Virus record (IMG/VR): IMGVR_UViG_3300030116_001635
Location: 1 to 35,456 of that record
From: a virus
DNA length: 35,456 nucleotides
Direction: 5' to 3' (one strand)
The notes under the pieces were generated by a model. That model worked only from the letters and a program-made list of their open reading frames with translations. It was not told the origin of the DNA and ran no database searches. Below are positions 13,068 to 18,828 of the stretch, one piece after another (the first letter of the stretch is position 1; every line of letters starts with the position of its first letter). The translations under genes were made by a program, and so were the position numbers.

Positions 13068-13106
13068 GGTACTATATGTTGTGGTACTATATATAGTAGG
13101 GTACTA
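13068..13106. repeat. Three GGTACTA direct repeats
   Basis: GGTACTA begins at 13068, 13083 and 13100, spaced 15 and 17 bp, each followed by an A/T-rich stretch. They are followed by a TAACAC/GTGTTA dyad (13109-13128). Such arrays bind initiators or regulators; no partner is known. Confidence 0.5.
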
Positions 13107-13378
13107 AATAACACTATATATTGTGTTACCAGTAAACAATATATAAAAAAAAGAAGAGAAGAATATAGCTAACCCTGTGTCACTCCCTCCCAAAAACCAG
13201 AATGAACTTATTAGTGAACATTTAAATATGTGAAGTAATAGCCTATTACGCTAGTTACCATGGTCCTGCTAGTCCACTTATTTAAAAGATTATGGTCCAG
13301 ATTCCTTGTCTCAAAGCAGGAAGAAATCTTTGCTTGTTTCTTTACTATAACAGGTTTTACTTTTAGTGGTAGTATTTA

Positions 13379-13444
13379 TTATGGGGTTTTTGTTTAGTAA
13401 GAGTTTCCTCCTTTCGCTTACGCACATTCACAGAAACCCCATAA
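13379..13444. other. Nested 11-bp inverted repeat, structured element
   Basis: TTATGGGGTTT (13379-13389) is exactly complementary to AAACCCCATAA (13434-13444). Inside the 44-nt loop GTAAG (13397-13401) pairs with CTTAC (13417-13421). The whole element lies just upstream of the plus-strand promoter at 13451-13477. It could be a structured RNA read from either strand or a large protein-binding dyad. Confidence 0.6.
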
Positions 13445-13450
13445 ATTTAC

Positions 13451-13477
13451 TTGCATAACTTTGTTATCTGTTATACT
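13451..13477 (+). promoter_or_regulatory. Plus-strand promoter, TTGCAT-N15-TATACT with extended -10
   Basis: TTGCAT (13451-13456) and TATACT (13472-13477) are 15 bp apart, and TG lies one base before the -10 (TGTTATACT). The same TTGCAT-N15-TATAAT layout recurs at 33147-33173 before the capsid operon, which supports both. It would transcribe the mini-gene at 13586, the leader region and possibly the structural genes. Confidence 0.55.
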
Positions 13478-13545
13478 TAATTACATCAAGAATAAGGCAT
13501 AATGGATTTTTATTCATAGTCTTCCTTTCTTTGTTTGTGTAGTAC

Positions 13546-13575
13546 ACCCTCCTGCGAAGGAGGGTTTGCTATAAT
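13546..13575 (+). promoter_or_regulatory. GC hairpin followed by extended -10 TGCTATAAT
   Basis: ACCCTCC-TGCGAA-GGAGGGT (13546-13565) is a perfect 7-bp stem. TGCTATAAT follows (13567-13575), an ideal extended -10 without a matching -35. If used, transcription would begin about 4 nt before the ATG at 13586, giving an almost leaderless mRNA. Confidence 0.4.
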
Positions 13576-13585
13576 AAAAAGTATT

Positions 13586-13723
13586 ATGACATTTCCAGAG
13601 ATAGCCCAAGGCAAAGCACAATCTATATTTACTGAAGACTGTGACGAATGTTTACATCCTTACTGGTCTGATGAATTAAAAGATGGTGTATGTGAGAGAT
13701 GTATTGAACATAGGCAACCCTAA
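13586..13723 (+). CDS. Zinc-ribbon micro-protein, 45 aa
   Basis: I chose the ATG at 13586; a TTG near 13535 would extend the frame through the upstream hairpin and is unlikely. The product has CDEC (residues 19-22) and CERC (36-39) with aromatic residues between, a four-Cys zinc ribbon like the other micro-proteins of this phage, and an acidic middle. There is no good Shine-Dalgarno, consistent with a short or leaderless message. It is the only gene in the divergent region. Confidence 0.55.
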   Translation: MTFPEIAQGKAQSIFTEDCDECLHPYWSDELKDGVCERCIEHRQP

Positions 13724-13761
13724 AAAAAAAATTTTTTTTACGCACTTTGTGCGTGGGGGGG
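13722..13761. other. A10-T8 tract, 6-bp hairpin and G7 run
   Basis: Directly after the stop of the 45-aa gene come ten A and eight T (13722-13739), then ACGCAC-TTT-GTGCGT (13740-13754), then seven G (13755-13761). The A/T tract is strongly bendable and the hairpin could end transcription entering from the right. Order and symmetry are unusual for a simple intrinsic terminator on the plus strand. Confidence 0.55.
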
Positions 13762-13762
13762 A

Positions 13763-13768
13763 TATAAT
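13763..13768 (+). promoter_or_regulatory. Isolated TATAAT, possible activator-dependent promoter
   Basis: A perfect -10 hexamer follows the G7 run, but no -35 is seen at 15-19 bp. If real, it would need an activator and would start the leader RNA around 13775. Confidence 0.35.
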
Positions 13769-13774
13769 ATATTT

Positions 13775-13980
13775 ATCTAAGATAGTCTTAGATTCGTTGT
13801 ATGGGGATATGACGAGTATGTAAAATAAATATCTACATACGAAAAAAGATAGAAAGATATGTAGCTTAATCATTAAGACAGTTCTGTTGAAGTGGCGTTG
13901 ATTCAAGTTTATTTCTTTTTTCTTTCATAACAGTATTGGACATGCTGTACGACAAGACTCCACTTCGGTGGAGTTTTGTG
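13775..13980 (+). ncRNA. Putative leader RNA or small RNA with UUCG terminator
   Basis: About 200 nt contain no open frame of note but several dyads: ATCTAAGA-TAG-TCTTAGAT (13775-13793), CTTAA-TCA-TTAAG (about 13864-13876), and a GAAAAAAGA/TCTTTTTTC pair that could enclose the middle part. The segment ends in a strong UUCG hairpin with a T-rich tail. GAAGTGG (13889-13895) is complementary to CCACTTC (13960-13966) in the terminator stem, so an alternative fold could disrupt it. It may be an independent small RNA or an attenuator leader for the structural operon that starts 35 nt later. Confidence 0.4.
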
Positions 13981-13982
13981 TT
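13954..13982 (+). terminator. Intrinsic terminator or attenuator with UUCG tetraloop
   Basis: ACTCCAC-TTCG-GTGGAGT (13957-13974), extendable by A-T and G-T pairs to 10 bp, is followed by TTTGTGTT. The stable tetraloop and T-run make it the best plus-strand terminator in the window. It precedes the structural genes with no obvious promoter after it, hence the attenuator idea. Confidence 0.75.
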
Positions 13983-14014
13983 AAGATAAGATTTAGCAAC
14001 AACAGGAGTTAGAA

Positions 14015-14077
14015 ATGCCAATGAGCAAGAAGGGTAAAAAAACAAGATACCCAAAAAAAAGAATAAGTAAGAGGTAA
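14015..14077 (+). CDS. Basic micro-protein, 20 aa
   Basis: AGGAG lies 7 nt before the ATG at 14015. The 20-residue product is almost entirely Lys, Arg, Ser and Gly with a single Tyr, and would bind nucleic acid or acidic partners. It is the first frame after the UUCG hairpin and is 2 nt from the next gene. It could be a leader peptide that regulates translation rather than a protein with its own role. Confidence 0.45.
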   Translation: MPMSKKGKKTRYPKKRISKR

Positions 14078-14079
14078 CT

Positions 14080-14337
14080 ATGGCTACATACCAAGGCAAG
14101 TCTGTAACCTTAAATTCACCTAGACCAATTAAAAAAGGTGAACCAGGTTATGGTCGTAAAAAATCTGTGGTTTATGTTAAGGATGGCGACAAAGTAAAAA
14201 AGGTTATGTTCGGTGACCCTAACATGAAAATCAGAAAAGGTAATGCTGCTGCTAGAAAATCGTTTCGTGCTAGACACAAGTGCGATTCTGCAACAGATAA
14301 AACTACGCCTAGGTATTGGAGTTGTAAAGCATGGTAG
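14080..14337 (+). CDS. Conserved basic phage protein, 85 aa
   Basis: AGAGGTAAC precedes the ATG. The protein is Lys/Arg-rich with the ordered blocks KKGEPGYGRKK, VYVKDGDKVKKVMFGDP, NMKIRKGNAAARKSFRARHKCD and a terminal PRYWSCKAW. The last blocks (SFRARHKC and YWSCKAW) are recognisable from small conserved proteins of marine cyano- and pelagiphages. The two Cys could form a metal site with the adjacent His. A virion-DNA or prohead role is possible from its place before the terminase gene, but it is not established. Confidence 0.7.
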   Translation: MATYQGKSVTLNSPRPIKKGEPGYGRKKSVVYVKDGDKVKKVMFGDPNMKIRKGNAAARKSFRARHKCDSATDKTTPRYWSCKAW

Positions 14338-14349
14338 TAAGGAGACAGC

Positions 14350-14508
14350 ATGGCAACTAAAAAAGGTTTATATCACAATATAAACAAAAGGAAAAAAGCA
14401 GGAACAAGTAGGTCAAAAAAGAACTCTACTATAAGTGCTAAAGCATATAGAGAAATGCAAAAAGGTTTTCCTAACAGCAAAAAGAATAAAGCCAAACGCA
14501 AAAAATAA
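14350..14508 (+). CDS. Basic small protein, 52 aa
   Basis: GGAGACAGC precedes the ATG at 14350. The product is about one third Lys or Arg (KKGLYHNINKRKKAGTSRSKKN), with a helical ISAKAYREMQKGF and a Lys-rich end. Similar MATKKGLY-type small basic proteins occur in marine phages beside the previous gene. Possibly DNA-binding or scaffold-associated; function not known. Confidence 0.65.
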   Translation: MATKKGLYHNINKRKKAGTSRSKKNSTISAKAYREMQKGFPNSKKNKAKRKK

Positions 14509-14604
14509 TTGAAAGTAGCCTGTCCTGCTTGTCAGGAATATTTGCAGGTGGTTAGGTCAAAATTAAAGTGCAAAAACAAAAAGTGTAAACATTATGGTAA
14601 ATAA
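14509..14604 (+). CDS. Cys-rich micro-protein with TTG start, 31 aa
   Basis: A TTG directly after the previous stop (TAATTG) opens a 31-residue frame with CPAC (5-8) and CKNKKC, a possible four-Cys zinc knuckle, in a Lys-rich background. It overlaps the terminase start by 11 nt. There is no clear Shine-Dalgarno, so translation would depend on re-initiation. Confidence 0.4.
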   Translation: MKVACPACQEYLQVVRSKLKCKNKKCKHYGK

Positions 14605-16513
14605 AAAATTATGTTATGCAGCAGGTTGTTTAAGACCTTTGCCACCTAAAGCAAGTAAGTATTGCAGCACTAGATGTCGTAATAGAATATCGCAACAAAA
14701 GAAAAGAGCAAAAGCAAAAGGTATTGAGTGGACACAAGAAGATGATGTTGTTAATATACCTAGTCAAAAAACTGTACAACAACGAAGAGGTAAAGTCTAT
14801 ACAGATTTAATTGAGTCAGAACTAGGTATGCAAATACTACAAAAAAAATTAACCATGTCTGAAGTTGCAAAGATACTAGACACATCAGTTGCATCAGTAT
14901 CTATGGCATACAATGCTTTTGTAGAAGATACAGAAACAAAAGAATTACAAAAAACTTGGGAAGTACCACAAGTTGCAAAAAAAACATTAGAAGATTTTAA
15001 AGATTTTAGAGATAGATATTTTGAAACAGAACAAGGTATACCATTTGAAACACCAGAGTTTCACATTAAGTGGATAGAGTCTATATTGACTGCTATAGAA
15101 AATGGTGAACAGCACATGATATTGTCACCACCTAGACATGGTAAAACAGAACTGTTAATACATTTTACTGTATGGCTTATCTGTAATAATCCAAACATAA
15201 GAATACTGTGGGTTGGTGGTAACGAAGATATTGCTAAAAACTCTGTGTCTTCTGTAATGGACCAGTTAGAAAATAATGAATTGTTAATAGAAGAGATATG
15301 TGGACCAGGAGCAAAATTTAAACCACAAAACAGAAGTGGTAAAGCGTGGTCATCTACTGAGTTTACTGTAGGTACTAGAACAGTTACAGGTATTAAGTCA
15401 CCTACTATGGTAGGTATTGGTCGTGGTGGTAAAATATTGTCAAGAGACTGTGACATAATTATTGCTGATGACATTGAAGACCACAGCTCTACTATGCAAC
15501 CTGCGTCAAGAGAAAACACAAGAAACTGGTGGACTACAACATTGTCAAGTCGTAAAGAGGAACATACTGCAATGGTAGTTATAGGTTCAAGACAACACTA
15601 TGACGATTTATATTCTCATCTTTTAGAAAACGAATCTTGGGTAACTACAGTAGAAGAAGCACATGATACAAGTTGTAACTTACCTGATTGGAACGAAGAA
15701 GAACATGAAGATTGTATGTTGTGGAAAGGTAAGAGAACTTACAAGTGGTTAATGGATAGAAAAAGAGCAGCAGAAACTACAGGTGGTAGAGCAATATACG
15801 AAATGGTTTATCTTAATGTAGCTATGCCAGATGGTCTTGCTTTATTTGACAGAGCAGAAATAGAAGCATGTAGAGACCAAAAAAGAGACATAGGACAAAT
15901 ACCACCAGGTACAAGACTTATTGCAGGATTAGACCCTGCGTCTACAGGTTATCAAGCTGCATTTTTGTGGGCATACAATATGGATGCAAACAAATTGTAT
16001 ATGGTAGATATGAACAATAGTTTAGGTGGAGGTATACCACAAGCATTAGCTGTAATTAAAGAATGGTGGAGTAAATATAATTTATCACATTGGGTTATTG
16101 AAGAGAATGGTTTTCAAAAAGCTATACGACAAGACAAAAGCATAAGAGAGTTTGCATCAACACATGGTATATTTTTAGAAGGTCACGAAACATATAAAAA
16201 TAAATTTGACCCAGTTTATGGTGTAACAGCTATGAGACCTATGTACCAAGAAGAAATAATTTCTTTGCCATATCTTAGCTTTGAAGCCCAAGAGAAGGTA
16301 AACTTATATACAAGTCAGTTAGTATATTTTAGTTCTGCTAAAAATAAGAGCAAAAGTATTGGAACAAAAACTGACATAGTTATGGCAAGTTGGTTTCCAA
16401 TGAGAGCTATAAGAAGAATGCAAAAAGAAAAATTTGCAGAATTAGGATATGAATATAGTCCTAGCTTTACTGGCTATGAATCTAGTAACATGGACTTAGA
16501 TAACTGGAGATAA
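14594..16513 (+). CDS. terL: Terminase large subunit with N-terminal zinc/HTH extension, 639 aa
   Basis: The ATPase domain has Walker A SPPRHGKT (178-185), Walker B IIIADDIED (288-296) and a coupling region near VVIGSRQHYDDL. The nuclease domain begins at AGLDPASTGYQAAFLW (about 443-458) with its catalytic Asp. Unusually, residues 1-30 hold a Cys cluster (Cys7, Cys12, Cys24, Cys28) and residues 86-107 a helix-turn-helix (LTMSEVAKILDTSVASVSMA). That is the kind of DNA-binding function normally supplied by a small terminase, and no separate small subunit is evident upstream. The motor packages DNA at the portal, encoded next. The stop is immediately followed by the portal start. Confidence 0.92.
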   Translation: MVNKKLCYAAGCLRPLPPKASKYCSTRCRNRISQQKKRAKAKGIEWTQEDDVVNIPSQKTVQQRRGKVYTDLIESELGMQILQKKLTMSEVAKILDTSVASVSMAYNAFVEDTETKELQKTWEVPQVAKKTLEDFKDFRDRYFETEQGIPFETPEFHIKWIESILTAIENGEQHMILSPPRHGKTELLIHFTVWLICNNPNIRILWVGGNEDIAKNSVSSVMDQLENNELLIEEICGPGAKFKPQNRSGKAWSSTEFTVGTRTVTGIKSPTMVGIGRGGKILSRDCDIIIADDIEDHSSTMQPASRENTRNWWTTTLSSRKEEHTAMVVIGSRQHYDDLYSHLLENESWVTTVEEAHDTSCNLPDWNEEEHEDCMLWKGKRTYKWLMDRKRAAETTGGRAIYEMVYLNVAMPDGLALFDRAEIEACRDQKRDIGQIPPGTRLIAGLDPASTGYQAAFLWAYNMDANKLYMVDMNNSLGGGIPQALAVIKEWWSKYNLSHWVIEENGFQKAIRQDKSIREFASTHGIFLEGHETYKNKFDPVYGVTAMRPMYQEEIISLPYLSFEAQEKVNLYTSQLVYFSSAKNKSKSIGTKTDIVMASWFPMRAIRRMQKEKFAELGYEYSPSFTGYESSNMDLDNWR

Positions 16514-18295
16514 ATGGTTTTAGATAACGACAAAATTTTTGATAGGATTGATTACTTAAGGTCAATCAACAATGACCAACTTGTAGATAGGTCAAGAATT
16601 AGAGACATTATGAATGGTGGCGAAGCTGCTGTTCGTGCATTGTTAGGTGATGCTATGAATGTAGAATATCACGAACTACCTGCACCTAATATGTTTTTAA
16701 CTGCACTAGAAAGATTTGCACAAAAATTAGGCAGAAGTCCTGATTTAAAAATAGATATTATAAACGACAAAGATTCAGAGAGAGCAAAAAAGAAATCTGA
16801 AAAATTAGAACGCATAGTTATGGCGTATGACAAGTACCAAAAACTACACATGCAATTACCACAAGTTGGTAGATGGTTACCAGGTTATGGTTTTGTTGTA
16901 TGGGTTATAAAACACAGAAGAGATAAAGATGGTAACCCATATCCTTATGCAGAACTAAGAGACCCATTTACATGTTATCCAGGATATTTTGGTAATGACC
17001 AACAACCAACAGAAATGGCAATTATTACTAGAGTTCCACACAAAGTATTAGCAGACCAATATCCAGAAGCAAAAAATATAATAATGACACAAGGTGAAGA
17101 AGAAGTATCACCATATTCTGTTTTATATAATTCATCAGACAGAATGGGTAGTTGGGCTAACTCAACAGGACATGGAAAAGTTGTAGTAGAGTATATGACC
17201 TCAGAAGGTACTTATGTATATTTACCAGAAAACAAAAAAACTATTGATTACATGGAAAATCCATTAAAGTCAGGACCATGTTTTGTTGTTGCTAAAAGAT
17301 ATTCATTTGACCAAATGCAATCACAGTTTCAACACATCACAGGTCTAATGGCTAACATGGCAAAAATTAATATTCTTGGAACTATTGCTATGGAAGATGC
17401 AGTATTTACAGAAACAAACATTGTAGGTGAAATAGAATCAGGAAAATATCGTAAAGGTAGATTTGCTGTAAACTATTTAGCACCTGGCTCACAAGTGTCT
17501 AAGCCAGTCAATAATTTACCTTATCAATTATTTCAACAAGTAGATAGACTTGAAAGACACTTAAGGCTTGGTGCTGCTTATCCAGTATCTGATGATGGAC
17601 AATCGCCAAATAGTTTCGTTACAGGTAGAGGATTAGAAGAACTAGGACAATCTGCGTCATTGCATGTTAGAGAATATCAACAAGTATTAGCTGAAGCTAT
17701 AGAAGAATTAGATGCTAAAAGATTAGAGTATGATGAATCAATGTTTAGCAATACAAGAAAACCTATTGCAGGTTATCACAAAGGCACTGCTTACAAAGAA
17801 TCATATACACCAAGTTCAGATATAAAAGAATTTTATACAACTAGAAGAGTCTATGGTGTTATGGCAGGGTTTGATGAACCACAAAAAATTATTACAGGTT
17901 TGCAATTAAAACAACAAGGTATTATCGATACACAGACATTACAAGAAAATATGGATGGTTTAGATAATATAACAAAGATACAACAACGAATAAGTTCTGA
18001 AAAAGCAGAGACAGTATTGTTTGAATCTTTAATGGCACAAGCTGCACAAGGAGACCCTAAAGCAACTATGGCAGCTATAGAGATAAGAAAAAATCCACAA
18101 AATATGTCAAAAATACTAGATAAATATTACACACCAGAAGAACCAGAAATGTCAGAAGAAGAATTAGCATTAACAGGTCCAGGAGGATTACCACAACAAG
18201 TACCTGCACAAGAACCAGATATTGCTACAGTATTAGCAGGACTTGCAGGAGGACCAGGACCAGGAGTACCAGGACCAGGAGGACCAGTTGGCTAA
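16514..18295 (+). CDS. Portal protein, 593 aa
   Basis: It directly abuts the terminase gene and has the expected size. The sequence shows portal-like N-terminal alpha/beta blocks (LPAPNMFLTALERFAQKLGRSP, WLPGYGFVVWVIKHRRDKDGNPYPYAELRDPFTCYPG), a central helical region (TGLMANMAKINILGT) and a C-terminal helical stem (ILAEAIEELDAKRLEYDE). The last 40 residues are Pro/Gly-rich (GPGPGVPGPGG). The call rests on order, size and general pattern rather than on a diagnostic motif. It forms the ring through which DNA passes and on which the terminase docks. The next small gene overlaps its end. Confidence 0.8.
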   Translation: MVLDNDKIFDRIDYLRSINNDQLVDRSRIRDIMNGGEAAVRALLGDAMNVEYHELPAPNMFLTALERFAQKLGRSPDLKIDIINDKDSERAKKKSEKLERIVMAYDKYQKLHMQLPQVGRWLPGYGFVVWVIKHRRDKDGNPYPYAELRDPFTCYPGYFGNDQQPTEMAIITRVPHKVLADQYPEAKNIIMTQGEEEVSPYSVLYNSSDRMGSWANSTGHGKVVVEYMTSEGTYVYLPENKKTIDYMENPLKSGPCFVVAKRYSFDQMQSQFQHITGLMANMAKINILGTIAMEDAVFTETNIVGEIESGKYRKGRFAVNYLAPGSQVSKPVNNLPYQLFQQVDRLERHLRLGAAYPVSDDGQSPNSFVTGRGLEELGQSASLHVREYQQVLAEAIEELDAKRLEYDESMFSNTRKPIAGYHKGTAYKESYTPSSDIKEFYTTRRVYGVMAGFDEPQKIITGLQLKQQGIIDTQTLQENMDGLDNITKIQQRISSEKAETVLFESLMAQAAQGDPKATMAAIEIRKNPQNMSKILDKYYTPEEPEMSEEELALTGPGGLPQQVPAQEPDIATVLAGLAGGPGPGVPGPGGPVG

Positions 18296-18494
18296 TATAA
18301 ATAAAGAATTTTTTGATATTATAAATCAAGAAGATTGGGATATAGATGTTATAGAAGAAGAGGTACAACCATTTAATGGTGCTCTTCCAATAGGAGATAT
18401 TGTTTTTCCAACACCAATTCCTGGTATATGGATTAATTTAAATTTAGGATTTGAGATAGAAAGACCAGAGGATTTAGATGGTAAGGAAATCTAG
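18288..18494 (+). CDS. Hypothetical small acidic protein, TTG start, 68 aa
   Basis: I prefer a TTG at 18288, because GGAGG sits 5 nt before it and the frame upstream only mirrors the Gly/Pro tail of the portal gene in another frame; a TTG at 18243 is the alternative. The product is acidic with a hydrophobic, Pro-containing middle (GALPIGDIVFPTPIPGIWINLNLGF), and overlaps the next gene by 17 nt. It may be a head-completion or portal-associated protein; no family is recognised. Confidence 0.55.
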   Translation: MANINKEFFDIINQEDWDIDVIEEEVQPFNGALPIGDIVFPTPIPGIWINLNLGFEIERPEDLDGKEI

Positions 18495-18828
18495 TAGTTT
18501 AAAAAAGAATACTGATTTAAAAGTAGATGGTGCGTATGCTGATATAGTTGCTCCTCCAAGAAAAAAAGGAGACCCAACAGGGCAAAGCACAGCATTAACA
18601 AATCAAGCAGATGCAATAAGTCCACTTGCACAACAAGCTGTTGATACAGGTGGTATGTTGAATTATCAACCACAAGATATATTAGGTATGCCAACAGACA
18701 GACCTGATGAATCAGGATTAGCAGATACTTCTGGACAAGAATTTGTAAATTTACCACAAGGTACAGATGTAGAAATACTTGTAGAATTAATTAAGGAAAA
18801 AGCACCAGTAACTAGACAGAGGTTTTAA
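18478..18828 (+). CDS. Hypothetical protein, 116 aa
   Basis: GAGG precedes the ATG. The product is polar, rich in Ala, Gln, Pro and Thr, with a basic N-terminus (MVRKSSSLKKN) and little regular structure except a C-terminal helix (VEILVELIKEKAPVTRQRF). It lies between the portal gene and the giant gene and is probably a virion or assembly accessory protein. It shows no recognisable domain. Confidence 0.65.
   Translation: MVRKSSSLKKNTDLKVDGAYADIVAPPRKKGDPTGQSTALTNQADAISPLAQQAVDTGGMLNYQPQDILGMPTDRPDESGLADTSGQEFVNLPQGTDVEILVELIKEKAPVTRQRF

Larger units (their letters stand above)
12772..13585. other. About 810-bp AT-rich divergent non-coding region
   Basis: No credible gene is seen on either strand. 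Two GTTTAAAC sites (12816 and 12852, 36 bp apart) flank the likely start of the minus operon. Further right lie a 6-bp dyad, a G7 tract near 13003, three GGTACTA repeats, a TAACAC/GTGTTA dyad (13109-13128), a 66-nt nested inverted repeat and a plus-strand promoter. It separates the two divergent transcription units and is the best place in the window for an origin or a master switch; neither is proven. Confidence 0.6.

Noticed and set aside
13535-13585. N-terminal extension of the 45-aa gene from a TTG at about 13535
   Set aside because: It would translate through a GC-rich hairpin and the -10 element, and has no Shine-Dalgarno; the ATG at 13586 keeps both CxxC pairs.
13861-13913. tRNA-like segment (TAGCTTAAT...TTGATTCAAG) inside the leader region
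   Set aside because: It has a D-arm-like stretch and a vague T-loop, but the anticodon stem does not pair, the acceptor stem does not close properly, and the T-loop lacks the TTC-A pattern in the right place.
15061-15519. Minus-strand frame of 152 codons inside the terminase gene
   Set aside because: Antisense to conserved ATPase motifs, no Shine-Dalgarno, no recognisable domain, and opposed to its operon.
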